A DNA stretch of 64,000 nucleotides from Limnomonas spitsbergensis (taxonomy: Eukaryota; Chlorophyta; Chlorophyceae; Chlamydomonadales). Every line of letters starts with the position of its first letter. Within the stretch, counting starts at the first letter, position 1. Below, in pieces: positions 1 to 10,584 of the stretch. The notes under the pieces are model-generated. The model was given only the letters and a program-made list of their open reading frames with translations, had not been told where the DNA came from and did not search any database. The DNA lies in contig JAYJMM010000102.1 in NCBI GenBank assembly GCA_037349105.1, forward strand, positions 992,001 to 1,056,000, given 5' to 3'. A program made the translations under genes and the position numbers.

Positions 1-1026
1 CCTGCTGTTGGCTGGTCTCCCCCTCTGTCCCACTGATATTCCAATTTACCTCTGTCGCACTCTTTCATGTTCTCTCAGCCTGCTGTTGGCTGGTCTCCCC
101 CTCTGTCCCACTGATATTACAATTTACCTCTGTCGCACTCTTTCATGTTCTCTCAGCCTGCTGTTGGCTGGTCTCCCCCTCTGTCCCACTGATATTACAA
201 TTTACCTCTGTCGCACTCTTTCATGTTCTCTCAGCCTGCTGTTGGCTGGTCTCCCCCTCTGTCCCACTGATATTACAATTTACCTCTGTCGCACTCTTTC
301 ATGTTCTCTCAGCCTGCTGTTGGCTGGTCTCCCCCTCTGTCCCACTGATATTACAATTTACCTCTGTCGCACTCTTTCATGTTCTCTCAGCCTGCAGCTG
401 GCTGGTCTCCCCCTCTGCCCCACTGATATTCCAATTTACCTCTGTCGCACTCTCTCTTGTTCTCTCAGCCTGCTGTTGGCTGGTCTCCCCCTCTGCCCCA
501 CTGATATTACAATTTACCTCTGTCGCACTCTTTCATGTTCTCTCAGCCTGCTGTTGGCTGGTCTCCCCCTCTGTCCCACTGATATTCCAATTTACCTCTG
601 TCGCACTCTTTCATGTTCTCTCAGCCGGCCGTTGGCTGGTCTCCCCCTCTGTCCCACTGATATTCCAATTTACCTCTGTCGCACTCTCTCTTGTTCTCTC
701 AGCCTGCTGTTGGCTGGTCTCCCCCTCTGCCCCACTGATATTCCAATTTACCTCTGTCGCACTCTCTCTTGTTCTCTCAGCCTGCTGTTGGCTGGTCTCC
801 CCCTCTGCCCCACTGATATTCCAATTTACCTCTGTCGCACTCTCTCTTGTTCTCTCAGCCGGCCGTTGGCTGGTCTCCCCCTCTGTCCCACTGATATTCC
901 AATTTACCTCTGTCGCACTCTCTCTTGTTCTCTCAGCCGGCCGTTGGCTGGTCTCCCCCTCTGTCCCACTGATATTCCAATTTACCTCTGTCGCACTCTC
1001 TCTTGTTCTCTCAGCCGGCCGTTGGC
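1..1026. repeat. 78-bp minisatellite overlapping a gatA splice acceptor
   Basis: About 13 head-to-tail copies of a 78-bp unit, at most a few substitutions apart. Each copy contains a pyrimidine-rich run ending in TTCTCTCAG followed by the start of the next gatA exon (CCGGCCGTTGGC or CCTGCTGTTGGC), so every copy looks like a 3' splice site plus a few exon bases. The last copy runs directly into the gatA exon at 1015. Because 78 is divisible by 3 the array is open in one + frame with a 26-residue period, but this is most simply intron sequence. The array continues past the left edge of the window. Confidence 0.93.
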
Positions 1027-4000
1027 CGGTAAGCGACTGGGCCTTGTCACGCAGACGCTCGGAGAAGGTGTCGGGCTGGAGGTGGAGGTGGCGGTGCGGG
1101 CAGCGGCCAAGCACCTAGAGGCACTGGGGGCTGTGGTGGAGGAGGTGAGGAATTCAAGTAATGCCTGCTCCAGTGGTGGGCAGACAGGTAGGGTGTTTAT
1201 TTTTTAGTGTTGGATATGGTGCCATCTTTGGTAAGCGGCTGTTCAGCCGCCACCGGGCTGATGGGGGGCAAAATGTGATCAGCTTACATCCAGCGGCCCA
1301 AGTAGCAAAGCATGCTGCACTGGGCCTTCCCAGCCGTTTTACGTGTTTGACCTTTTAAAGCCGACGTACCCTCAGACAAATATTGGGCTTGTCATTGAGG
1401 TGACATTCCCGGGGTGAGTCTTGTGGGGAACCCGCATGTGCTTTGAAGGAGGCCGTTTTTTATAAGTTGTCTTGTCGAAATCAAAGGGATAGTATCAGGT
1501 TCTTTGTGGAGATGCAGAGGGGGGCCAGGCTGGTGTCTGCTTAAATTCAAAAAATTAGGAAGGCCATCAAGAGGACAGGCGTGGTTCCTTGTGTAGATGC
1601 AGAGGGGGGCCAGGCTGGTGCCTTCTTTAATGCAATCTTGAAAAAGGCCATCATGGCGGCAGGTGTGGTCCTTTGTGGGTGGGTGCACAGGGGGAGTCAG
1701 GCTGGTGTCCTCATGAATTCAAAATTGCAAGACGGCCATCAAGAGGACAGGTGTGGTTCTTTGTGGGTAGGTTCAGAGGGGGGCAAGGCCGGTGTCTTCT
1801 TTAATTCAAAATTGTAAGAAGGCCATCAAGAGGACAGGCGTGGTTCTTTGTGGGGGTGTAGAAAGGTGGGCCAGGCTGGTATCATCTTCAATATAAATTG
1901 TAAAGGAGGCCATCAGGGCGAGAGACGTGGCGTTCAACGGGGAATGTAGCTGGGAGCAAGGTTGCTATGTTCTTGTACAGTGTACACCCCCTCAGATATA
2001 TTTTTACGCTGCCCTCCTTTTGATGACTCGTCAGTGATGAGGCTTGAGTTCCTGCTTTGTGGGAGCAAGGATGTCATCCCTTTCGGAGTTTCAAACGCTT
2101 TGCCCTGAACCCCTTTCTGCAGAGAAATGCTTTAGGGGTTAAAACACGATACCCTTCCAGCAGCGAAATGCAGTGGGGTTTTGAACCCTCAATCCATTCC
2201 TGCAGGGAAATTGTTATACTGCTCTCCAATTACTGGCGCACAATTTCCCCTCCTTTCGAAAAATAGGGAGGAAGAGCAAATATATTGTGCCTCTTATAGG
2301 CTTACCCCCGTGTCAGGCTTTGTAGCTCCGCCCTGGGCCTGCCTGCTGAAGCTTGTGTGCCTGCCTGAAAAGTGCTTGGATATCATCCCTTTCCCATGAC
2401 AAGTTTTCCATCTTCAAGCCTCGTTTATCTTCCTGTATTTATTTAATTATTTGAGACATCACTAACATTGAGGAACGTTCATATAATGATCTGCACAAGT
2501 GCAAGTTTAAAAAACGTTAAATGTAAATCAACAAGAGTTACAATTTTATCCAAAGCCAATCAATTCACTGATAATGGATGGCCTGAACCCAGGTGTCGCT
2601 CCCCAGCTCCGACTTGGGCCTGCCGGCGTACTACGTGTTGGCCCTCTCTGAGGCGTCCTCCAACCTGTCGCGGTACGACGGCGTGCGGTACGGCGCCCGC
2701 GTCGACGGCGGGGCGGGCGGGCTGAACGGGATGTACACAGGCACGCGCGGCCAAGGTCTGGGCTCTGAGGTCAAGCGCCGCATCCTGATGGGCAGCTACG
2801 CCCTGTCAGCCGGATACTATGACGCATACTACAAGCGGGCCCAGCAGGTGTGAATGAAGTATGAATGAAGCGTGATACTGAGGTGGGTAGCAAGGTCCTG
2901 TTAGCCGGATGCCATGACGCTTATAACATGCAGGCCCAACAAGTGTGAATGAAGTGTGAATGAAGTAGTGACGTGTGGCTTTGGGGCAGCAGGTAGCAGC
3001 TACAGCAAGTTATCTGGACGATGAGGACGTCCTAGCTAAGCGCAGGTCTGACCAGTGTGGATCAGCCCAGGGGTTATAAAAATAGAGAGGGGGGAGCTAT
3101 TTTATTTTCGATTGATGCTCTGTGTCCCACTGCTGTTGCTGTTGCTGCTGCTACATGGCTGGAGCAGCAGTCTTGCTGCTGCTGCTTTTGCCAGGCATCA
3201 GTGTCCCTCTGCTGCTGCTGCCGCTGCTGCCTGGCTGAAATGTCCTGCGGTGACAGTGCTGCGAGGGTGAAATGTCCTGCTTCTGCTTCTTCTCTGCCCC
3301 TGCTCCTGTTTCCCTACTGCGCCTGCCAAGTGTGTCATGCTTCTGCTGCAGGTGCGCACCCTAGTCCGTGACGAGATGGTGGCGGCCCTGTCGGGCTATG
3401 ATGCGTTGCTCACGCCTACAGCGCCGACGCCCGCTTACAAGCTAGGGGAGAAGACTTCGGACCCTCTGGAAATGTACAAAGTGAGCAGGGAAGGACTGTG
3501 CCCCTGGACAAGTTGCATGAAATAGGGAAACAGGGGCATGGAGGGGGGAAGCGGATTGTTTCCTTTTGTCTGTTGGCGGAGCGAGTGAGATATGGCGATT
3601 GCTTGAGTGTAAACCCTAAACCCTGAACTCTTCACCCTGAATTAGTCAAATGCCGTGTGACAGGGACGATGATGATCCTGAACCAGATCTGCTAACATAT
3701 GATGCGATCTGCTCTCAGCTCGCCAGCCATGCTATTAGGTAGCTATTAGGTAGTACCTTACCATCACCATCACACAGCTATATTAACTAGTGCTGAAAAT
3801 CTGGAGTTTGTCGAGAGTGGGGTAATGGATAAAATCAAAGATGTGGACATGGAACCTCTGATGGCTAGTGCTGATCCCATGCGATGCTGGCCAGCTGAAC
3901 AATGGCCTGCTGCTCCCGACTGCTGGCTAATGGTGCTTGGCTGCTGGCTGCTGGCTGATGATGGCTCCAACTCACACGTGCTGCTGGCTGCTGGCTAAAG

Positions 4001-4421
4001 ATGGCTGCTGCTCGCACCTGATGCTGGCTGATGTCTGTTGCTGCTGCTCTCTGTTGCTGATGATGTTTGTTGCTGCTGCCGCTAATTGCTGCTGCTCACA
4101 CCTGATGGTTGTTGCTGCTGCTCTCTGTTGCTGCTGCTGTCTATTGCTGCTGCTCGCACCTGACGATGATATTTGTTGCTGCTGCTGTCTGTTGCTGATA
4201 ATGGCTGCTGCCTTCACTTGCTCCCCCAGGGTGATCTCATGACAGTGAATGTGAACCTGGCTGGCCTGCCGGCAGTGGTGGTACCGTGTGCGTATGTGGG
4301 CACTGGGGCGGGAGCCAAGCGGCTGCCAGTTGGTCTCCAGATCGTTGGTCGTGCTTTTGGGGAGGCGGATCTGCTCGAGATAGCGCATGCGTTTGAGCAG
4401 ACGATAGAGTTGTCGCCGTAG
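1015..4421 (+). CDS. gatA: gatA, amidotransferase subunit A, 3' exons (5' end outside window)
   Basis: Glutamyl-tRNA(Gln)/aspartyl-tRNA(Asn) amidotransferase subunit A is the amidase-signature subunit that supplies ammonia for organellar Gln-tRNA synthesis with GatB and GatC. Inferred exons are 1015-1144, 2593-2847, 3352-3480 and 4230-4421; all introns are GT-AG. Joined, they read continuously through family landmarks: a VVEE/VSLP join, [49 protein letters not shown], then [16 protein letters not shown] and [13 protein letters not shown], ending in TAG at 4419-4421. The amidase Ser/Ser/Lys catalytic part must lie upstream of the window. This is the only copy linked to an earlier exon and without the TAG seen in the penultimate exon of units 2-4, so it is the likely functional gene. 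A plastid or mitochondrial location is inferred from the family. The exact 1015 acceptor is uncertain because of the repeated acceptors. Confidence 0.88.
1497..1925. repeat. 86-bp tandem repeat in gatA intron
   Basis: Five diverged copies, 85-88 bp apart (landmark GGCCAGGCTGGTGT or variants near 1523, 1608, 1694, 1781 and 1869), each followed by AAGGCCATCA. They lie in the intron between gatA exons 1015-1144 and 2593-2847, just left of the segmental duplication boundary. No coding evidence: short ORFs here differ in frame between copies. Confidence 0.8.
2797..2960. repeat. 95-bp repeat spanning gatA exon end and splice donor, 2 copies (unit 1)
   Basis: The unit contains the last 15 codons of the gatA exon ([15 protein letters not shown]), its GT donor and about 50 bp of intron. 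The first copy is the real exon end (GGATACTATG at 2812); the second, at 2907, is diverged and ends in CAACAAGTGTG. Confidence 0.85.
3131..3153. repeat. TTGCTG tract, 2 units (unit 1)
   Basis: Short alternating CTG/TTG run in the gatA intron, preceded by GGTTATAAAA at about 3072. This is the short allele of the expanded tracts in units 2-4. Confidence 0.8.
3870..4215. repeat. Degenerate GCTGCTG/GATG-rich tract in last gatA intron (unit 1)
   Basis: Imperfect repeats of TGTTGCTGCTGCT, CTCGCACCTGA and GGCTGATG fill the intron up to the CTCCCCCAG acceptor. The same tract occurs at about 16670-17030, 40700-41060 and 52650-53010 with small differences. ORFs through it are low-complexity Cys/Leu or Gln/Ser and not credible proteins. 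Confidence 0.75.
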
Positions 4422-6190
4422 AGGAGGATTGCATATATTTCTCCTAGACAAGCGTTATTTGAAAAGAAAATACGGGTGGCGTGGCCTGACACATCCCACA
4501 GGGCTGTTGTCAAAGCCGCTGGGTACAGGTATGTGAATCAAAGCTGCGGTTCAGGAATGTTACGGCTTGCCCCACGTGGCCGAGCGTTCAGCAGGGCCCA
4601 GCGGGTATGCACCGTTATAAGAATGTTCTGGCTTAGTTGCAGCCCTGGTGGAGGTGGCTGTGTCATTTTTTGTTTTCTGCTTTTGAAGCTTGGGCTGGGT
4701 GACCACATTGAGTCATTGAATGGTGTTGAACGTGATTACAGACGAGGTCAGCATTTTAGCATGGGCACTGTAAACAAGGATACGATTTTTGTGGCGAGTG
4801 AATTCCTTGGTGAGCCACAGTGCTGCCAGCACCGCAAGGATCCAGTCTTCAAATATGGGTATCAGTTGAATGGTCCAAATCTGAATCACAAAATTGCAGA
4901 TGTATGAAGGGGCATGACTTCAAATTTGAAGTTAAAACTTTCAGAGTGCGTTTGATCCACCCAGATCTTCCCCAGGATTTAGGCATGCAACTTGGGGAAA
5001 CGACCTGCCATCCATCAATCGTCGGTCACAGCCTCTTACGATCTGACATATGACCTGCCTGCCCCCCAAATGAATCCTTAATCATCACTGTACTCACATG
5101 CCCACTGCCGCTCTACATGTGTACATGGAGGCAAGTAAAATATGTGCAGTCTGCCCCATGCATAAACTTCACAGTATGCCCCATGCATCAAATTTGCCAG
5201 AGTTTAAGGATGGGCCATACACGTGGGCCCTGGTGAACCTAGGCCATCTCCATTATTACATAGTCATATTAAGATTGTTACTGACTGGCTTCACTGAGCT
5301 GGGTAGGCTGGACTATGGCCTTGCTGGGGCCCTAGCGTGGACTGACGCTAATGTACATGTACATGCCAACAACGATTAATTATTCGTCCCATTATCTATT
5401 TACCTTCTATCATCCTTAGCTTTTCCTTTTTGGCGTCCGCATGACTAGCATTTAAAGATTATGATGCCTCGCTCAGGTATTGCATCCCCCTGATTAAAGG
5501 ACAGGGATCGGAGCCAAATCAGTTTGCTGGAATGCATAACGCACATAAACTGTTCAGTGAGGCTTAAACATTCAGAATATAAGTAATCACGTTAAATAAC
5601 TGGAAATTCACACCGCTGAACACATCAAGATAAAAGCGTGATACGAGCAGACATGGGGGAGTAATGCAGACAAACGCCCTCTGACGAAAATTAGGAAATG
5701 GAACGAGCAGGGCCTACACTTCTAGATAAATTCAAACTATTGGTACAGCCTGCAGGAGCAGTCAGCGGGAACAGCATACGCACACTTACTGTTACTTTGT
5801 GTGGTTAGGGTACAAGAAGTGGTGGTTTTCCTTGAAATCACGTCTAGTTGATCACATCTGATACAAAGTGAAAGATATATGTACCTAACGCCATAGTACT
5901 GCACCGTTGCAGAGGCTAGCGCCTAAATAAAAAAAAAGGAAATGCAGAATATGCATGCCATAAATCTGCTGCAGCTGGCAGTCTCAATACACTGGAGCTT
6001 GCATTAATTGTATCTCATGAGCGTATCATTGTAATCACATCAGGCTGAGTACTGAAACCCGCCGTTGACTTAAATTTAAGCAAGTCCTGAACTCCTGGCA
6101 GCACAAAATTCACAGATCTCATTCAGACATCAAACAGCCTACACAGACACCAGCAGACACACAGATCCGCCCATAAAGCGATTATTCAAT
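4422..6190. other. gatA 3'UTR and convergent intergenic region (unit 1)
   Basis: The 3' side of gatA holds a TGTAA at 4769-4773, the usual poly(A) signal of chlamydomonad nuclear genes, about 350 nt after the stop. From about 4900 to 6190 nothing coding was recognised: small ORFs such as 5098-5379 have no family features. Equivalent stretches are 17233-19008, 41262-43028 and 53216-54986. Confidence 0.6.
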
Positions 6191-7702
6191 TCAGACTGGA
6201 ATGATGCCCTCGTCGTTCCAGTTCTTGAGGATGGTGCAGACGGCATCAACCCGGAAGCTGCCTTCCTGGTCGTAGCTGTCCCCGTAAATCCCCGCCACGT
6301 CCCAAGAGGCGACGTTCCAGAGGAATACGGCGGAGACGGGGTATTCGTATACCGACTGCTGCGAGCCAGCCCATTTCACAAACTGAGAGAAATAGGTCAC
6401 AAGTCCTTGTTGCATCGTAGGGGTGCGCCAGGGGCTGGGGCCGTTGAATATGCCTTGGTAGGGCGCCACTGTGGCCTCTGCAAATGTTGTCGCTGGGCAG
6501 TCGCCGCCATCACACGTCCCGCCGCCCACGCCGGCCTCTGAGAAGTGCAGCTCGTAGCCGGGCAGCTGAAGCAGCTGACCAAGGTCCACGCCCATGACTG
6601 CCAGCTCGGAAGCCATGCTGGTGATGCCACTGGAGAACTGCCACAACTTGGGCATGGCGTCCATCTCTGGGTAGCTGGACATGCCGATGAAGTCGACAGC
6701 CTGGAACAGCTTATTGATCTCTGTTGTGTCAAACTGGGGCGCTATGGACGCGTCACAGGAGACCATCCCACACAGCTTGTTCATGTTGAGGCTGATTCCG
6801 ATCCGCAGGTCCGGGCTGTGGTCCGTCCTGCCGGCGATGATGTCCCGCACCATCTGGCCCATCTGCCGGAACTGGAAAGGGTAGCTGAGCACCATCAGGC
6901 TCATCTCACCCTGCAAGCACATGTACACGCGCGTCTCCGGCTTGGCCGCGTCCATCAGCGCGAAAGATAAAGGCTGCACCATGATCTGGAAGTAGCTCTG
7001 GCCGGAGTAGCTGGCGAGCGGGTCTAAGCTCAGCGCGTTGCGCCACAGGCCGTGGCCGCCAGTAGCGCCGCCATCATCCAGGTGAGGCGTGACCTCCAGG
7101 TGCGTAAATCCCATCTCAATGGCTGCCACGAAGCAGCGCTGCATTCCGTTGCGTAAATCCAGAATGTCCTGGTCTGTGATAGCTGAGCAATCATAGGAGC
7201 CGTCCTTCCCCGTGTAGCAGAAGGAGGTCGGGACGTTGGTGGCGCTGCCCATCTGTATGCTGCTGCTGTCAATGATGAAATGGGCGTTGACAACAAAGTT
7301 GATCATGGATCCCCCGCAGTACTGGCGCACACGGTCGACAGAGGCGATGCACGGGGACGGCACTGAGTCATCATAGGATTGGGTGGGGGAGGGACCCCAG
7401 TCTTTGATGCCATTAACGAAAACAGAGCAGGCAATGTCGAGACGGGGTTGGCCGAGAGACAACAGCTCGACCTCCCGCTTGAGGGGCGGTAAGACAGTGG
7501 TGCTGATGTTCGATGGAGAAGACGGCTGGTTGTTGTTGTCAGCATGTTGGGGGGATGCCTGGTTGCTGTTGTATGCATCAGGGGAAGAGGCCTGGGTGCT
7601 GCTGTCAGCTCCAGACACGTGTCGTGGGACCCAGTCAACTATGAGGAGCAGGCAAAGCAGCTGCAGGAGCTTATAGCAAACTGATTTGCTTGAACAAGCC
7701 AT
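6191..7702 (-). CDS. Secreted glycoside hydrolase-like protein (TIM-barrel, clan GH-A type), unit 1
   Basis: 503 codons, one coding exon, ATG at 7702. Residues 1-32 look like a signal peptide (hydrophobic LLQLLCLLLIV), followed by a Ser/Gln/Asn-rich linker to about residue 75. The rest has the rhythm of a (beta/alpha)8 hydrolase: HLEVTPHLDD (201-210) as a strand-3 motif, LQGEMS with Glu266 as candidate acid/base, DFIGMSSYPE (337-346), LHFSEAG with Glu389 as candidate nucleophile, and AVFLWNVASWD (458-468) as the aromatic strand-8 region. The two-Glu layout at strands 4 and 7 is typical of clan GH-A; the specific family and substrate are not recognised. Many cysteines suit an extracellular protein. 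It is convergent with gatA and has its own promoter and 5'UTR intron. Proposed role, polysaccharide hydrolysis outside the cell, is inference. Confidence 0.72.
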   Translation of the reverse strand: MACSSKSVCYKLLQLLCLLLIVDWVPRHVSGADSSTQASSPDAYNSNQASPQHADNNNQPSSPSNISTTVLPPLKREVELLSLGQPRLDIACSVFVNGIKDWGPSPTQSYDDSVPSPCIASVDRVRQYCGGSMINFVVNAHFIIDSSSIQMGSATNVPTSFCYTGKDGSYDCSAITDQDILDLRNGMQRCFVAAIEMGFTHLEVTPHLDDGGATGGHGLWRNALSLDPLASYSGQSYFQIMVQPLSFALMDAAKPETRVYMCLQGEMSLMVLSYPFQFRQMGQMVRDIIAGRTDHSPDLRIGISLNMNKLCGMVSCDASIAPQFDTTEINKLFQAVDFIGMSSYPEMDAMPKLWQFSSGITSMASELAVMGVDLGQLLQLPGYELHFSEAGVGGGTCDGGDCPATTFAEATVAPYQGIFNGPSPWRTPTMQQGLVTYFSQFVKWAGSQQSVYEYPVSAVFLWNVASWDVAGIYGDSYDQEGSFRVDAVCTILKNWNDEGIIPV

Positions 7703-8059
7703 GGCAGGTAAGAAGCTCTTGAGGAATTAAACAAGTCGATTTAAGATAGCAGGCGCTGCCGTTGGCTGAGCTGTCAAGGCCTGGGCACAGATCAGGAACG
7801 TGGGATCAGGAATTTAGGATGGTAGGAGGAGGCAAGGGAGGAGGAGGCAGAAGTGATCAGATCTGCTGGCTGAAATTGAATAACGAAGACTGTGAGCAGA
7901 TCAAACAAAGCGGAAATTCAGGATGTGAGCTTGCGATTGGCACGCACTTCAGCAGAGAAGCTGATCGGGATCGAATGACTGTTCAGGTCGCAATTCAAAT
8001 TTCCAGTGGGTGCGCAGCAAGAAGTCAAGACGACACGTGCTATCCGGATTCAAACTTAC

Positions 8060-8151
8060 CTTGACAGCGGCTGGTTTAGGGTGATGTGACGAAGAATCTG
8101 CAAACCGAGAGTTAGCTTTGAACTGATGATCGCTGCTGAGGCGTGTTTATA
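8060..8151 (-). promoter_or_regulatory. Hydrolase promoter, 5'UTR exon and intron donor (unit 1)
   Basis: On the minus strand TATAAA occupies 8151-8146; about 30 nt downstream a short non-coding exon can begin, and it ends at 8060 with CAAG before GTAAGT (8059-8054), a near-consensus donor. A plausible acceptor is CCTTGACAG at about 7781, upstream of the ATG at 7702. Equivalent TATA boxes lie at 20964-20969, 44062-44067 and 56942-56947. The start site is inferred from TATA spacing only. Confidence 0.5.
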
Positions 8152-10584
8152 GCTGAAATAAATGGGGCCAGATCCGAGCAGCTGCTGACGAACCAGGCAT
8201 GCCCAGCCTCCAGTTCACAGCAGGCAAGGAAACTCTGCAAGGAACCTACAACCCGCAACCACTTCAACCTTGACAGTCAAGACATATCTAGGCATCCGGC
8301 GCTGGCAAGCTCAGAACAACCGACAGGAAAGGACGCAGCAACGCTAATACGTCAGACATCATACGCATGATTCATTTATTTCTCTCACGCTCCGAGAGAG
8401 GCGCAGGTTTCTCTTTTTCGACCTGTGACTGGCTCACTGCATGAGCAAGATCCGCCAATGAGCAAGCGCCCGTGAAATCGATAATGCCTCGTGAGACTCA
8501 ACGGCGGACCACGTCGGCCCCGCAATCACGCAACTAACTTTCGAAGTATGCCTGAGGGCTGAGGGTGGTTGGTTGCACCCTGGCTGCAATTACGTCATAA
8601 CAGCAGACTTTCTGACAGGAGGCTTTTCTGCACACCTGAGAGGCCTGCTTAGATCTCTGCATCAGCTTAGCTCTCTGGCTTAGCTGTACCAGGGCTGTAC
8701 GTGAATTGGCCATTTTATGATGGCCAGGCGACCTGCGGACCCCCGGCTGCAGATCAGGCCATAAATATACACAGGTATAGATTCTGCTGCTGATTGGACA
8801 TCTTAATGATTGCCAGGCCTGCAGATTCGATGGCTCAATAGGTGCCCTCACAAATTACTGAAGGAGCACCTGGATCCAGCTTGATCATTGCAGCTTGGGT
8901 CAATCATTCATCCTCAGTAAGCCACCTTCCTCGGCTAATCCATGAACAACGCCTGTGACCGGCGCCCAATTTATTTTGCCCAAATGCCCGTATACACCTC
9001 AGCCCTTTTGGTCCAGGATATCTTCCTGGCCTTCCTGCCACTGGGCCAATGACAAAACATAAACAGCTAGGCCCGGTATCCCCCATGGAACTTATAAAGG
9101 CACAAATCACCGAAAGCGGTGATGAGAAAAAGATCCTTGCCGTTTAAGGCAGGTCCCCCAAAACAAATATGGCGTGGATAGGCCAGCTGCAATACGTACC
9201 TTACATCACAAGAATAATCATGGAACTTCATTACCGTTATCTTACAAAAGGAACTTATCCTCTTGCAGCTGAAGATAACAAGCCACGATGAACACCTAAA
9301 CCTTGTATCAGCCATCTGTGTATTGAGCTTCCTCCAGACACCACTCATCGTCTGCTTCATCTATATGAAGGCGAGCACTAGCTCATTTTGGCTCAAAGTC
9401 TTAAACAGATGCAAAGCACATTTTAGTAGCCAGGGTATACCCCTGTTCTTCAAATTGCAGCACTTGCAAAGTGTCATGTTTTGAGGAGCCCCCAACCACA
9501 GCATGACCTCCATGTGAAGCCCATGGGGACCCAACCTACCACTAGGCTTAAGCCATATAGGGTGTTTTGCATAGTCTACGCATCCACCATATAGCCTAAA
9601 ACAACAGCAACAAAAACATGTTTTTTCAAACTGGTGTGTGGTATGCAACCCGTTAGCGCAACATAATTGCGGACGCAAACAACTACAAAAGAATTATCTC
9701 CATCGAAGTTCACACACAAACCGTATATTCGTCTAACTGCTTCCTGTTCCAGACCATATTCACTGTGGGTGCATGATGCCTGTCTAGCTGGTCACGGAAC
9801 CAATGATCACACAGCCGGAAAGGTAGTCCGTACCTGCTACATCTGTATTATTTCAACCCTGAGCCCGAAAGCAGGGTCTGATACCCGGGCTTTGGATCCC
9901 CCCCCTACCCTCTCAAACCAGATTTAAACGATGCCTGGAAACACCATTGCAAAACAGTTTCAGCAACTAACAAAACAGCCCAGATCACCAAGCAATGGTA
10001 ACCCCTTTCCACGCTTTGGTACACCTATATTAGTACAGCCACTCCACCACACCATTCAGATCCGAGGTAACCCGGTCATGCTTGAGCTAGCTAAATTCCC
10101 ACGTTGGCCTTGGCGCATATTATTTAATCCAAATGTAGAATTCTCTGCCTGGCCTCAAAAGTCAGATGTCCGCCTTCAGTGAATGCAAACTTGCCCAACG
10201 TCTCACAGTGCCTCATGCACAGTCCCTGTGCTTTCTAATCATCCCCCGTTACCCAGGTCCATGAATATGACATGACCTGGACAGGCAGCTCAAGCGCCCA
10301 AGTGCGCCGTGCCTGAGGCATGGTTTGCTTAACAGACTGAATGAAAAAACATCAGCCCAGCCAATGACTTCCTAGATATTCCCCCCAATGCGTAGGTCCC
10401 TCGACAGGACAGCCCAGATCTCTGCACAAGACATGACCTGGACAGGCGGCTCAAGTGCCCGAGTGCGCTCTCACGCAAGCATCTCCCGGAGGCACATCCC
10501 CGCTAAATTAGTTAATAGAATAGACATAGCCCGGACACCAGTGAGATCAAGCCACAAGCAATTTATTCTGCACGCGGGGCTATC
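8152..10584. other. Stretch without a recognised gene (unit 1)
   Basis: No ORF here has recognisable domains; the many short ORFs are frame accidents. A perfect 7-bp hairpin with loop AAAG sits at 9106-9123 and recurs in all units. At 9517-9550 lies the sequence that, in unit 2, is split by the outer transposon. Equivalent stretches: 20970-22349 plus 34589-35643, 44068-46502 and 56948-59386. Confidence 0.55.

Noticed and set aside
8..1207. 399-codon + strand ORF with 26-residue repeats as a gene
   Set aside because: It starts at a TTG inside a minisatellite, has no eukaryotic start, and merges into a gatA exon; the 78-bp period alone keeps it open.
3608..3630. Telomeric repeat (AAACCCTAAACCC)
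   Set aside because: Only about two units, and degraded in other copies; too short to infer a telomere.
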